Shown here one piece after another: positions 24,835-37,787 of a DNA stretch of 64,000 bases. Made by a program: the position numbers and the translations under genes. Every line of letters begins with the position of its first letter. Position 1 is the stretch's first letter. The stretch comes from Symsagittifera roscoffensis (taxonomy: Eukaryota > Xenacoelomorpha > Acoela > Convolutidae): positions 36,298,052 through 36,362,051 of the forward strand of contig NC_087062.1 in NCBI RefSeq assembly GCF_963678635.1, given 5' to 3'. The notes beneath the pieces were generated by a model. That model saw only the letters and a program-made list of their open reading frames with translations. It had not been told where the DNA came from and searched no databases.

Positions 24835-25194
24835 TTTTCTATTGCCAGAAACTAGCCATGTGGTCTTGATATTGACATAGAACCAAATATAGGTTTGCAC
24901 AGCAAAGTTTCTGTCTTTAGACTTCAACCCTTGCATGCTACTATCTGGTTACATGAGCTAAAACTAAGGTTCATTTTTCAAATTTAAATAAAATTTTAAT
25001 AACACAAAATTGAAAACTGTAAAAATTCAATACTCAAATTCTTTAATTGGGATTTCACAACAAATTTAAGTTTCAGCTGAGAAAACAATGTGAGAGGAAG
25101 ATTTTACATATAGTGTTCCAAAATGTAAAATTTAATTTAACAAACTAGGGTCACGTGATAGTTCAAGTTATGGATAACCTTTTCTTAAGCCTGC

Positions 25195-25310
25195 ACTCAA
25201 AAAAAAAGTTAAGGTAAATTTACCTTAAAAATACCTTAAAACACCTTAACAATTAAGGTAAATTTGCACTACCTTAAGTACACCTTAACTTACCTTAGGG
25301 TTGATTTGGA
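25195..25310. repeat. Palindrome cluster, possible MITE fragment
   Basis: TTAAGGTAAATTTACCTTAA (25209-25228) is a perfect 20-bp palindrome, followed by further ACCTTAA and TTAAGGTAAATTT copies to about 25300. The cluster starts at GCACTCAAAAAA and is followed by CGCTTGAGCTTTAGTG, which may be a pair of weak inverted ends. Confidence 0.5.
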
Positions 25311-26214
25311 GAGTACGCTTGAGCTTTAGTGTCAAACATTTCAGTGAAAATGTCTAGTTTACGGTTGAAAATTTCATATTCCGTATACGGTTATGTCTGA
25401 AACATAAAAATTTTGTAAAAATCAGAAAAAAATCAATTCCAAAAAATCAGAAACTTGGCTCTAATGACAAATTTAGGTTTGAGAACACAAATTTTGAGTT
25501 TTCAGCTAATGATTGAACTTTGAACATCTGGTTTTAACTTCGTGGGGAGAACAAAAGCACTCTATAAAACTCGGAACTGGGTTCTCAAGTTGAAACCTAC
25601 GTGTCATGATTTGAGTTTTAGGTTTTTTGTACCAAATTTTCTGGTTCTAGTTCATAATTTTATTTAAAAAAAGGATCAACCAGAAACTCTTAACTCTTAA
25701 GTCACCTTCAAAGATCAGAATTTAAGGTTATGAAAAATCGTTTGAGCATTTCAGTTAGTAACATTAGCTTCGGTACTAGTTTTCAAACTTCGGTACTATT
25801 TCAACCTGCTAGGAGACTTTTAACGCTCGGATAACAAACGGATAATGACTAAAAATTTGATAAACTTTTTTCAGTTTCAAGACTCAAAGAACAAATGTGT
25901 CAAACCATGGTTTGAGTCTCGGAAAGGGAATCAGATTATAATTAATAGTTTTTTCAATTTCAAAACCAAAATTATTATTCAAAAAGTGAGGTTTAAGAGT
26001 TTTAGTTTCAGCTTCAAATTTACTGGTACTTGATTAAAAACAATCTCTTTAGACAAAATTAACGAAAAAAAAGCACAAAACTGAGTCTCGGCTTCGGAAG
26101 TATGTTTTTAGCTCCGAAAGCAACAAAGTTTTAGACAAGCATTTTTTAGATTTAAAGTTTCATGTTTTATGATTTCAAACTCTAACTGTAAATGTAATTT
26201 TAACATTTTGGTTT

Positions 26215-26593
26215 TGGAACCAGATCTAAACTAGAAATTATTTTTGGATAATAATCTGCTATTTTATCTCTATAAAATATTGAATACTAACCAACCATAC
26301 TCCATCAAACTAACAACCCACTTATTTGTAAGTGCTGAAACTACTTTTAGTTTCAGCACCAGAGCAATTTGAATTAAACCTAGAATACAGTTTTTCTCAT
26401 TCTGGAAACTAACTCGCATAAACCGGTGTACACTACATCTATTGAGACTAAGAGATATAAGAGATAGATGAAGATTGGTATTAGACTAAGAAGTTGCACG
26501 ATTCTAACCGGCCGAAAATAAGATAGCGTGACGAGCAGACGGTGTATCTTATCTGAAACTACTCAATGAGTATAACCAATAGGTCATAATTCA
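26215..26593 (+). repeat. 5' LTR of copy C (379 bp)
   Basis: TGGAACC...AATTCA ends. Contains the U3 hairpin at 26333-26358, TATAA at 26456 and the conserved GTTGCACG/GATAGCGTGACGA/CGGTGTA block at about 26493-26550. Directly followed by the PBS. Confidence 0.82.
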
Positions 26594-26595
26594 TC

Positions 26596-26613
26596 TGGTG
26601 TGACCAAAAGTCT
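26596..26613 (+). promoter_or_regulatory. Primer-binding site (copy C)
   Basis: TGGTGTGACCAAAAGTCT begins two bases after the LTR end and starts with TGG, the complement of the tRNA CCA end, as expected of a minus-strand primer site. The matching tRNA is not identified; the tRNA-like sequence at 41290 does not end in the required sequence. Confidence 0.65.
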
Positions 26614-27850
26614 CAAACAGACCTTAACTAACCTAGATTTAGCAAAAATAGATTAGAATTAGACAAATACAACATTTTTAAAATGTATATGACAAAAACT
26701 TAGTAGAAGTGTCTCTGCGACTCAACAGATCAAATCCAATATTCCGAACAATACCTCGGACAAGAGACAACGTACGAATAGGAAGAAATCTACCAATCGA
26801 TTTCATGATCGTACGACAAAAAAAGGTCAAACTTTTATATTTAGAATACTTCCAGCAGTAAATTTAAATTTTCATTAAGTGACATAAAATTTTGAAGAAA
26901 CATCTTCAATAACCTTCTATGGCGCTAAACCTAATAATTATACAATAACGACCGATAAAAAATAACACTAGTCGTTCTCCTTGTTAAATCAGCTTTAAAT
27001 TGAAAAAAATCTTGACAAAAAATATTTAATAAATCTACAAGTTTAAAACTTAATTGGTATAAAGCAAAATTGTTAGTATATATAGATATCACCCCTTCAT
27101 CCTAGCTTCATCACCAAAAACGTAACAGCATGTCTCAAAAACTAACAATCAACAAAACTAAAAACTTAACCTTTTTTACCCTAACCTTTTATCGATAAAC
27201 TATCAAGGCTTATCCTTGTTTTCACTTAAATTAATTTTATTTAAAATCAGATATCATCAAGGCTTCCCTTGGAACTTTAAATTATATAAAATCTAAATTT
27301 TTGTTCATCAAGGCTTATCCTTCGATCAAATAGAACAATTTTGTTCTCCCCCCTCTCATATTAATCAGTGTTTAACGACCTCAAACGTCGATTCACTACC
27401 CAACCCTTATTAAAGACCCAGAATTAACAAAAAATTTTCAAATAGCTAACCATTCTAACGATAAATAGTGAAGAACTTCGGTTACTCATCCTTCACTTGA
27501 TCCCCTTCCTCTTAAGGGACCCAGGCTAAAACACTTAAACTTAGTAAGTCAGAAAATAGTATCTAACGATCTAATTGCGTTCTAATGGATCGATTTACTA
27601 TTCTCCAACCCTTTATCACAAATCACAACCCCTAAGTAGGATTAGGTAAGTCTATCTTAACTTAGAATTATTCACGAGAAAGCAAAAATCATTCTCACGA
27701 ATCGATATATGCTTTTCTCTCCAACACGACAAATACGCCCCAAATTAAGCTAGCCACAAAAAATTGTAGGAACTAACAGTTTAAGACATTAGAAATCACT
27801 AACCCCAATATTGCATCTATAATCCTAAGCCGTATCTCAAGAGACAATTT
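26614..27850 (+). other. Structured untranslated leader of copy C
   Basis: Collinear with the copy B leader but diverged. Contains three CAAGG/CCTT foldbacks (27204-27218, 27258-27271, 27309-27323), the palindrome GAACAATTTTGTTC (27333-27346), a GAAGAACTTCGG-like block near 27470 and the hairpin at 27675-27719. No supported ORF. Confidence 0.6.
27675..27719 (+). ncRNA. Leader hairpin upstream of gag (copy C)
   Basis: Arms CGAGAAAGCA and TGCTTTTCTC pair with one bulged base. The central CACGAAT resembles the copy B loop. Relative to copy B at least two base pairs have changed on both sides (T-A to C-G, G-C to A-T), which argues for a selected structure. Confidence 0.55.
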
Positions 27851-30165
27851 AGGAAACAAACAAACAATTATAAAAAAACATCACATAGAAGTAATTTCGC
27901 AGAACATAATTATAATTATGTAAATACATCAAAAACAACAAAAGCTTCTAATATGAATACTCAAAACTACTCATATTCACAAAGTCAAAATATACCACAA
28001 CCCACTTCAAACTCAGTAAATTTTAAAGATCAACCACAATCTTCACAAGAGCAAAGTGAAAGTTACCCATTTTTTCAACAAAATAAACATAATACAATAG
28101 ATACCATACTAGAAATCAACCTCCTTTTTTACAGCTAATTATTTTCCATCGGATGATGAGGAAAGTTAAAATCAAAATCATCAACGATTTTATTCAAGCC
28201 AAAGAACTCGTTCTTACAGTATTGATCAAGCAGGTATTTTCAAACCATACACACGAGATGAACAAATACGACAACCTAGAATTAATCCAACATCATACAA
28301 TAGTACTTTTCAACCACAAAACCCAGTCAATAAACAATCTTACCAATCTACTCAAACGCATAACGAAATTCCACTGCCATGTTTTTTACAACAACATGAA
28401 ATAACAAAAAGTCAACCTACAAATTTTTCTCAAATACCAAATGCCGCAGAATCACTACAAGTGACTATGAATTCATACCTAATGGGTGGATCGATCACCA
28501 AAATCGTCGAATAAGCCACTCATAGTATTTACAGGCACATATCCTGAATACTCTGTAGAAGATTATCTAAATGCAGTCACAGCAACTTAATTTTAAATAT
28601 AGGACCTGAACCAGTAAATACGCCGCTTCATGAAATTTGGGTACATAGACGCACAGCCTTAATCCAAACCACACCTGACGGCACACACCAAGTTGGTTTT
28701 CAGTTTTACCTCTAAAAATAAAATCAGATTGGAAAAGATTCACACAAAAATTCTCAAAAATGATTGATTCTGAAAGAAACAAACAATATCAAAGAATTTT
28801 TTGCAATGAAATTCGTAGACTACCAAATGAAACATTTAAACAACTTGCAGTAAGAATTGAAACAAAAGTCCGAAAAGCATATTCACTCAATACCCATGAT
28901 TATAAAAATGCAAAGGTGACAGAAACCTTAATGATGACTCTAACACCTCAATTGCGAAAAATAGCAATAAAAAAGAGAGCATCACATCCTTCGTCAATTC
29001 GAGAACCAGATTTAGACTTTAGGAAACTAGTAGATAAACTAGAACAAGCAGAAATTACAATGAAATTAGAAGAAACAGAAAACCTAGAGCTACAATATGT
29101 CAAAAACATCCAAACCACTAGTTCACAAATAAATAGTATTCATGACTCCGATACAGAATTATCTGAAAAAATCGCTGAAATCTTAAACATCTACTAGAAA
29201 AACCCAAATTTTAAAGATAAACCATCATTCAAAAAATGGTGCAATTTTTGCCAAAGATACGGTCACAGCATTGCCGAATGCTTACAAAAACAACAAGACA
29301 ATCAAAATAAACCACAAAAATATAGAAGACTAAATAAATCATTTCATCAGTACATGAAACAACATCAAAGTTTACCCAAGAAAAACATTCATAGTAATAA
29401 TAGTTCAGGAAAACCACTTCTAATTAACCCAAATTATTCTAGACAACAATCACCTTATAATCCAAATTATCGAGGACGATCACCAAACCAAAGAAATTCA
29501 CGAAATTTTTCTCAAAACAGATATAGTCGATCAAACTGTCGAAATAATCAGTATCGAAATAACTAATCAAGATCAAATTCAAACCGACGTGAGTTTTCGT
29601 TTCATACCAGTTCCCATTCAATTTTTAGAAATAGATTTTACTCAAATGATCGATCTAGAAACTCTTCATATAATAGAAATAGAAATTATTCCAACGATAG
29701 GAATAGAAACTATTCAAATAATCGAAATCATAAATTTCAAAATAATAGGTCACGCGACTATTCTAATACCCAACAAAATTCAAAATTCTTCTAATTAACA
29801 AAATTCACAACAAAATTATAGAAGTAGTACACTTGAACATCAAAGGCAAATCAATCAAGTACAAACAACTGATGAAACAAATTCAGACCCCCCTGGCCTT
29901 GAAAACACAGAACCTACCGAGTTACAATTAAATCGCATAGATTGTGAATCCACAGACAGTGACAGTGATATAGAAAACACACTTTTAGTCAACATGATAG
30001 CAGTTGAAGAAAACGAATAAATCACATAAATTGCGAATCCACAGACTGAAAGTGACACAGACAATGTAATTTCAATTAACCTGATACATGTTGAAAATGA
30101 CTACGAACCTAATATATACGAACAACCAATACCTTCCCATATCTATAAAAATCATGATCAGTTCC
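27850..30165 (+). pseudogene. gag without N-terminal domain (copy C)
   Basis: The leader joins directly, near 27880, to sequence homologous to residue ~45 of the second Gag ORF of copy D, so the entire N-domain is deleted. The capsid is broken near 28500-28700, then open at 28760-29197 (F-C-N-E-I-R-R-L-P-N-E-T, and a Lys/Glu-rich helix). A TAG at 29195 precedes an intact zinc knuckle at 29240-29281 (C-N-F-C, Q-R-Y-G-H, S-I-A-E-C). The Asn/Arg/Ser/Tyr-rich tail follows with further shifts. Confidence 0.82.
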
Positions 30166-30745
30166 TATGAATTATTATATAAGACCTATAAGTAGTAACA
30201 AGATAATAGAAAAAATAGAAGAAATAACAGAAGAAAAACCCACAGAATGTTCAAGCACAAATAACATTTACCAAAATATACCTAAAGAAACGCAATTACC
30301 AAAAGAAAAAACTTGGACAATCCCACTCCTTTTAGAAAGTCCAAAGTGCAAAGAATTTCAAACACCAGACCTTGAAATTGATTTTTTAATAGATTCCGGA
30401 GCGGAATCAAACATCATTAACATCCCCACTTGTAATGAAATACAAATTTTACCTCCAAAATTAATACCCTTCAAAACAAAAAGCAGACTAGCAACAGCAC
30501 AAGGATCAACCTTAACAAATTATAGAAAAATCCAACTTTTCCTTGTTCCCACTCGAACAATGGAACAGAATAAACTTCTGAGTAAACCATTTAAACAAAC
30601 CTTCCATATCACAGATATAAAACATAATATCATTGGAATTCCAATTATTATTAAATATATACCATTTAGAAATATCTTAAACAGCAGAATTCAAATAAAA
30701 GATAAATACACAAGAATGAAAAACACATTGTTAACATTTTTTTAA
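30166..30745 (+). pseudogene. Aspartic protease region (copy C)
   Basis: A 192-codon open frame. Catalytic Asp-Ser-Gly with Ala-Glu-Ser is present at about 30393-30412, and I-I-G-I-P, the downstream strand, near 30630. In this copy the end of the Gag tail (N-Y-Y..RPI) and the protease are in one frame, unlike copy D. The frame ends at TAA near 30743, before the RT linker. Confidence 0.8.
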
Positions 30746-32062
30746 AGAATAAACAAATAACCACCATTTTACTCCAAATTTTATCTTATATACAATCAGG
30801 AACGGAAACACCTGAAACCACTTGCAGGTTATATTTATAACTTCTCAATCAGTCAAGTTCACCAATACAATAAAGAACAAAATAAACAACATCTCTATAT
30901 ATCTGACCTTGAATTCAAACCAATTGATAAATTTTTCCGGGAAACAATTTCATCTATCAAACACAGGAAAAACTCAAACTCAGACATGATTTCCTTACAT
31001 TTATATAACAATTCTCCATATGAAATAACCCTACCTCTAGGACTCTTAGGTTTTTGTGAAACTAACGCAACAATTTCTCCCACAAAGGAAGTAGCGTATA
31101 GAGTAAATAATATTTGACAACTATTAGATATATGTCAATCAACAATTCTTGACAAAGAATTGTCGATAAATAATACAATAAACAAGGAAAAACGAACCAC
31201 AGACCATTTCACGAAAATCACCTTACTTTAAACCAACATTTCAATTATCAAAATACACAAAAGAACAACAAAAATACTTAACCATGTTCAATTTTCAGCA
31301 CGCTCAGATAACACAAAAAGAATTTGAACATTTAGCTGATTTACTATTAAAACACCCAAAAGTTTACGCAACATCTAAATTTTATGTAGGAAAAATAAAT
31401 TCATTACTACATTTACCTCTAAAACTTGAGGCAGTTTTCAAAAAACAACGAGCCAGTAAAGCCCCAATTCACTCACAAGACAAAAATAACCAATTACTGG
31501 ACAAACTTGAACAAAATCAAATCATTTCTCCATTGAATGAAGAAGAACAGCCAAAAGGTAATACATTTAGAAGCCCAGTTATCATTTTAGCAACAGGAAA
31601 ATTATTGAAAATAGTTCTAGATGCAAGATATCTCAATTCACTCATTGATGAATCTAAATTTAATTGGCCTATTGAACCAATTCAAGTAATTCTTACAAAA
31701 ATAAACGGTAAATATTTCACAACAGCAGATATGAATAGTGCATATAATCAAATGCCGTTTGACGCATAAATCAGCAATATGAAATCAATAGATTAATCTA
31801 TGGAATGTTCATAGGACAGCAGCATTCTCAGCAATCATGAGTAAAGTTTTCCGATCACTCAAACTCAATAAAAATGCAATCACTTGTTTTGATGATGTTT
31901 TGATGCAATCACAAACAAAAGACGAAATGTTCATTGTCTTACAAAAATATCATCAGATATTACTACACGAAAACATGAAAGCAGCCCCGGATAAATCACA
32001 TTTTTTTCTAACACGTGTAAAATTTCTTGGACTTAGTATAGAACAAAACACTAAAAGTCCTT
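30746..32062 (+). pseudogene. Reverse transcriptase with broken palm (copy C)
   Basis: The linker has stops near 31118 and 31225. The 161-codon frame at 31284-31769 covers fingers and the palm Asp (F-T-T-A-D-M-N-S-A-Y). About 16 codons are then missing (near 31768), and the second palm motif reads C-F-D-D instead of Y-L-D-D (about 31888). Not active. Confidence 0.85.
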
Positions 32063-34830
32063 AAAATTTCGCATAGATGCAATCCAAAAACTTCAACCAT
32101 CGTCCAACAAAAAGAAAACACAAGAAATTCTTGGAATGTTAAACCTCTTAAGTAAAAACGTATATGAAATGCAATTAAACTTAAGGCCATTCTACAACAT
32201 CCTTAGACACTAGAATAATGTTGAATGGACAACAGAACTTCAAACACGATTTGAAGAAATCAAAACTCTTCTCACTGAACAAATAACAAACACTATTCCA
32301 GATCCAGACCAACCGTTTTATGCCATGTGCGACGCCTCTAACTTTGGCATCGGTGCAGCAATATTACAATCTACTACTGACACAAACTGAACTTAGACTC
32401 TCTACCCTTATGAGAGAATGCACAGCCATAATATATACACTCTTAGAATATGAAATTTTAATACTGGGATCAAAACATCCAACACTTTTTTTTACAGATC
32501 ATAAACCCATAATTTACCTTTTTAAACAAAAATCAAACTCAAACCATAGAGTTTATAGTTTTCATTTAATTTTAATGAAGTTCGCAAACTTAGACATAGT
32601 TTGGACAGCAAGAACAAATCTCGCACTACCCGACACTCTTAGTAGAAAAATACCACCTAAAATTATTAACAAGGAAACAACAGTCAAAATACCACAAAAT
32701 ATTAAGTTTTTACTTGCAAAAGATGAAACTTCACCAAGATTACAATGCAAATATGCAGTAAAATCTGACACAGATCAATCACAGTTTAATAATCTACAAC
32801 ATTTTTTCAATATAATTAGATTGTCAAAACAATCACCACGAAGTAGACCTACTAGGAAAATCTAAATTTAAACCAATCCCATATTCGTCATGGATTAAAA
32901 ACAATACACAGCAAAAACAGTCAAACCAAAGTCATACAAAACAGATCTATTCCTTTTAATAAAAAAAAAACCTAACTGATAATATAAACTTATAAGGCCC
33001 ACCAAACAGTGACTCAAATTTTACAATAAAACAAGTCTTTAATCTCCATGACCCTCTAGATACAATACCTCTATCAAAAATAGAAATTGAAAACATTTTC
33101 CTCTCAACAACAGAAAAAATAACACTCGAATTATTACAGAAATATCAAAATCTTGACCCAGTTATTAGACAATTAAAATCTTGGCACAAATATAAAACCA
33201 AACCAATTAAAGCAGATATCACCGTTCTAGGAACTAAAACCCTTCTTAGATATTTCAGAAAATTTAATAATACCTCTATCAACGAGAATACAGATAATTT
33301 AGAATACCAAACATCTGATCTCAAAGTAACCAGTCTACCTTTAAGTATGATGCTTATAGCTTTTCATACTTCCCACTCATTACACACTAAAGGACACTCA
33401 GAATCAGAAAAAAAACATACTCCAAATTCATTCAAAATTTTAACTTTTCAAACGCACCAATTGGATTAAAGTGTCATGCCAATTAAACAAACCATACCCA
33501 AACCAAAAACAAATTGCAGAAAAACAAAATTTTAAAGGACAAATCTATATTTCAATCACAGAATTTCATTTGATACAAAAAGACCATTATCACCAGCCTC
33601 AGATGGAAACTCATATATAATGGTCATAGTCAACGCGTTTACACACTACGTAGCACTTAAAATAGTACCCCATTCTAGAGTTTTTTTATGCATATACAAC
33701 ATTTTATGAACACTGGATAGCAAAATTCGGATTACCCAAAATCCTTGTTACAGACAATAGCACTGATTTTATAAACAACGAAACTATCACACTATGCCAC
33801 TTATATAAAATTAAACACAAACCACGTACATCTCATGCACCTTGGACTAATGGATTAGTCGAAGCCATGAACCGTTCATTACGAGAATATCTCAGATGTA
33901 TCATTAACGGAAATGACACACGATATACCGCATGGTCAACAGATGTTAGACTATTCGCCTTATCTTATAATTCACAAGTCACAAGAACTCTAAGACTGTC
34001 ATCCTATGAAATGGTTTTCAATCAAAAACCACGAAAACCAATAATGTTCACAGCAAATTCTTTAAAAAATACACAAGGTTATTGTCAACCCAGTAAAGAA
34101 TCAATATGTTATAATCTACCACTACATACCAACTATGAAGATCATTTTCATCATCCACAAATTTTAAAATTAGCTTCCGGTACACGCACCGAATGGATTT
34201 TAAAAAAAAAACAAAAAGAAACTTATCAAAAAGTAACAAAAAAATTATTACAAAGAAAAAATATTGATTCCCAAATAAATTCTCGATTCACACCAGCTAC
34301 AAACTTGAAAACTGGAACATACGTTTTACTTCCAAATTTTACTACACAAATAGAATTTTGTAAAAAGTTACAACCACTCCGAAAAGGACCATATCAAAAA
34401 ATCGATAAACCCACTGATGTAACATACAAACTTATAGACCTAAACAAAAAAGAAATTGTTCGACAGCGGAAGATTCTTTTACTTATTATCCGATAGAGTA
34501 CGCTCTTCTCGAACTGACTCAATTATACTCATTTACAGGACTCGTAGTTATTCACAAAAACTCCAATTACAAACAAAGTCAAAGCACTGATATGAATCCA
34601 AAAACTGTTATCCAAAAACCATTAGAAAAAAACCGTAAAAAACGAACTCAACAAACAAACATCTCAAAATTTAGACACCCAAAATAACTCAGACAGGAAG
34701 AAAAATCGAAAATTAGAAGAAAAAATTCTACCACAAGACCAAAAAAAAAATTCTACATAGACAATCATTGCGAATTCGAAATCAGCCACGAAAAGATTAC
34801 AAAACATTCATTCCACAATCTAAAATATTA
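32063..34830 (+). pseudogene. RNase H-integrase (copy C)
   Basis: The 181-codon frame 32320-32865 covers RNase H (C-D-A-S-N-F-G, R-E-C-T-A, T-D-H-K-P, L-P-D-T-L-S-R). Integrase: V-T-D-N near 33748 and the catalytic Glu retained in G-L-V-E-A-M-N-R-S near 33853. The 209-codon frame 33867-34496 runs through the C-terminal domain with K-G-P-Y (near 34385). Several frame breaks, including loss of part of the integrase zinc finger near 33470. Confidence 0.85.
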
Positions 34831-35410
34831 AAGAAGATTGAATTTCAGAAACCATCTTAAAATAAGTTAACCTTTTCACCTCTTAAAAGATCTTTTAATA
34901 ACCCGTACAATTTCTCAATTTTCATGCTGAAAAGCCCTTAAACAAACTAGTTCAAATTCAGCCAATAAGAATTTTTCCAAATCATCACTTCATTTTTGAC
35001 ACGACTTCTTTAGCCGACAAACAATCACCTTCAAGTGTATCTCTAACTATAACTGAAAGACCTCTAGGTCAGAAAAAGCAAACTGCTGAAATTTGACACC
35101 TGAAAAAAAACCAAAGTCTCAAAATTACAACCTTCCCCTATCAAGTAGAACAAGGATCAACTATATTGTCCCAACTCAGACCTCAAAACTCCCGCAAGCA
35201 AAATATTAAATTAGCATACAGACATGATCATTTAGCCTAAAGTACGAATATCTCTTAGATTCCTCCAATCATCCAATAAATAACAACAAAACTAGGAAGA
35301 CCCTTAGAAGCCCTCAAAACTTCCCTTCACCGAAAATTGCCGAAACCCAACCCACTTGTCAAAAAACCAATAAAAAATACAACCACACTCAAATTTAGCC
35401 TCAAAAATTG
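34831..35410 (+). promoter_or_regulatory. pol-TM1 intergenic block (copy C)
   Basis: Non-coding. GACCTCTAGGTC, the homologue of the copy A/D palindrome, lies near 35059. One TTAGCCTAAAGTAC and one degraded copy lie near 35210-35247. No other feature seen. Confidence 0.45.
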
Positions 35411-35417
35411 AAAAAAA

Positions 35418-35663
35418 TTGACGGAACGAATCATTTCTTCTAATGCTTCTTTAAGCAAACAGTCAGCCATATTCAAGATATACTTTCAAAAATTTTTTCA
35501 ATCAATTCGATTTTTTTTCAAACTCAGTATAATCTTGATAGCCGATACCATAGGAATATTCATCCTCCTCCGGATAATTTTTTGCAATTTCTTCATCATT
35601 TTTTATTCTCTAGCCCAAATCTACAATAATTTTTCAAAAATCCCTGACCACCTCCTCAGGTAG
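35418..35663 (+). pseudogene. TM1 small membrane protein remnant (copy C)
   Basis: 81-codon hydrophobic frame, matching TM1 of copy D in its centre (I-I-F-C-N-F-F-I-I-F-Y near 35575-35610) and its D-H-L-L-R end. The homologue of the copy D start ATG is followed almost at once by a stop, so the protein is not expressed as such. Confidence 0.65.
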
Positions 35664-35684
35664 GATATTTCAATAACTATCTAA

Positions 35685-35876
35685 ATGTTCCAACATCTAT
35701 TCAGTAGAACAGATGTTCTTCTTCTTTTTATAAAATTTCTCACATTTCTGACATCTCCTGCAATGACAATATGCAAAATTCTTAAAAAAATCTATCACAA
35801 TTTTTGCTTTAGCAACGATACCTTTAATCCTTTTCATCGAAAAAAATTACAATAAACATAAGTTTCTTCGTAAATA
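35685..35876 (+). pseudogene. TM2 small membrane protein remnant (copy C)
   Basis: Starts M-F-Q-H-L-F-S-R-T-D then a hydrophobic run, collinear with TM2 of copy D. A frameshift lies about two-thirds along. The TM1 stop that overlaps the ATG in B and D is changed here (TGT). Confidence 0.65.
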
Positions 35877-35889
35877 AACAATTTTTAAA

Positions 35890-37045
35890 ATTTTCCAAAA
35901 TTGCTAATCAACAACCCCCACACCAGTCCCAACCAACAACATCCCAACAATCTCCAACAACACCTACAAAGAGTCAAACAAATAACCCCCGATCATCAAC
36001 ACGCATCTTTTTTCAAGACAATCCACATACATTTGAAGAAAGACACGCACGATTGTCCGAACCACTAGAACCAGTAATTCGCCAAGCATCTCTAAGCGAA
36101 CCACAATACGAACCAGTATATAATATATAACCCCCTCTTGAGGTCTTAATAGAGCAAGACACCAAAGTCAAAATCAAAACACGCTCGAAATAAACAGACA
36201 AATTATACATCCAAAACGAAATTGAAATTTGCAAACCCCCAGAGTTCAATTCAACATACCTCATTCACCAATAGCAAATCCTACAGACCTCTCCAGTAGT
36301 ACAATTCAAAGTACTCCCCAGACCGCAAATAAGTACTCCCCAGACCGCATCACAACAAATTACATCAAACATCCCATCAGATTATTTAGGTTCAACCCCT
36401 ACATCTGAACAAATTCGAGAAAATCCTTTTAACCCCCCAGCTACTACAGAAAATCTCCCATATTGGATAACACAAGTTTTCACTCAAAAAGAACCAAGTT
36501 TAGTGAACGATGCAATAGACGTTTCATATGACACAATTTTGTCAATACCAGAAACACTTTCACTTCATTCAACCCCTTCTTTAACTCCAATCTCACAAAC
36601 CCCTTTCCCTTCAATTTTTCCTACAAATCCCGACGCCAGATATAGAGAAAATTCAACAAATAACATCCAACTACGATTAGATTGGAATACGTTTTTAGCA
36701 CCTCCTCCATTATTTGGACAACATCACGAAAGTCGCAGACTACACAACTGGGTACTGAACAGATTACAATACCGACAAGACATTCACAAAGATATTCAAG
36801 ACCATATTATACAAACACTTACACAAGACAATTTGACGCTAAAATTTGAAATCACAGTAAAATTAAATAATATAGTTCATCATCCTTTACCCTTAGCCCC
36901 TCCAAATATAACAGCTCAACCTTTACCTCCTCCGTTTCTAACCACAGAAATAATCTACAAAAACGATAGATACACAAAAAAGACAATTGGATATATCACC
37001 TTTTATAACCCATATTCAGGACTATTGTACCCATGTATCTTCTGA
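35890..37045 (+). pseudogene. ORF3 (copy C), ATG-poor
   Basis: Frame begins without ATG (F-S-K-I-A-N-Q-Q), is Pro/Thr/Ser/Gln-rich, and is broken by a stop near 36127 and shifts. From 36503 to 37045 it is open for 180 codons with no internal Met and contains L-R-L-D-W-N-T-F, R-R-L-H-N-W and F-E-I-T-V-K-L-N-N. The final C-I-F-TGA overlaps the Env ATG (37033) by 13 nt. Only two ATGs occur between about 35880 and 37032 in any frame. Confidence 0.7.
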
Positions 37046-37690
37046 AGATACTAATTTTTCAGACTCTTTTCTTTTTCAATTTTTCAAAACCAGATCACAA
37101 CAATCCTTTCCCTCGAACAGGACCCCAGGATTTGCTAGTCACACACTATGACTGTGAAGAAAATGAACAAAAAAACATTACACAAATATGCAGTAAACCA
37201 AGTCACTCAATGTGAATCCGAACCAAAATCAATCGAAACAACAAATATAATAGCAACATTTAACTCACAAGTACGAGCGACAACACTGATAGGATATAAA
37301 TTCACAGCGACATTTTCCAAAAAGAAAGTACATTGTTCCCAAGTCTCAACTGGAAACAAAAAAAACAGACTAGATCATGAACCTTTCAACCAAAGTAACA
37401 TCGAAAGACTTTTATACCTCAGCCCTGACGATTGCAGAAACGAACTTGAACGATTAAAAAGCACATCAAACAAAGGTGCAACCAGAAAATTGGTGAATTT
37501 TCAAGTTTTTCCAGATTCCGCACACCAAGCGGAACTTGAAAGATACCAAGGTCATATAAAACTAGATGACGAATATCCCTTCCACGGAGCACATGGAAGA
37601 TTAACTTACGACCATTTTGACAAAAATTGGATACCACACATTGGAATAAACAACCCTTCAAATTGTAAAGCAGATACAAAAAATAAAGGA
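37033..37690 (+). pseudogene. Envelope-like protein, N-terminal part (copy C)
   Basis: ATG at 37033 with hydrophobic signal peptide (M-Y-L-L-K-I-L-I-F). The reading frame shifts near 37100, then 37148-37690 follows copy D residues ~38-175, including Y-D-C-E-E-N-E, C-S-Q-V-S, and the last match K-A-D-T-K-N-K-G-Y. It then joins a fragment of ORF3 and the assembly gap. Confidence 0.8.
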
Positions 37691-37787
37691 TACCCTTCCT
37701 TAAGTCAAATCTCACAAACACCATTTCCTCCAAACTTTCCTAGAAATCTCGACGCTAGATATCGAGAACATTAAAGCAAAAACATAC
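37691..37787 (+). other. Misplaced ORF3 fragment at gap edge
   Basis: Immediately after the Env match, about 95 bp repeat an ORF3 segment normally found near 36580-36680 (S-Q-T-P-F-P...D-A-R-Y-R-E). Such an order is seen in no other copy. Its position against the N-run suggests a collapsed or mis-joined assembly of two element copies. Confidence 0.7.

Larger units (their letters stand above)
24366..26214. other. Non-element spacer between copies B and C
   Basis: About 1.85 kb with no supported gene and no element homology. It carries three repeat features listed separately (G/C tracts, a 16-bp minisatellite and a palindrome cluster). The remainder is AT-rich sequence with short runs of TTTGAG/TTTCAG-like words, which may be old repeat debris. 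Confidence 0.55.

Noticed and set aside
27204-27346. CRISPR-like array
   Set aside because: Repeats are only 5-bp arms of hairpins with irregular spacing; eukaryotic retroelement leader.
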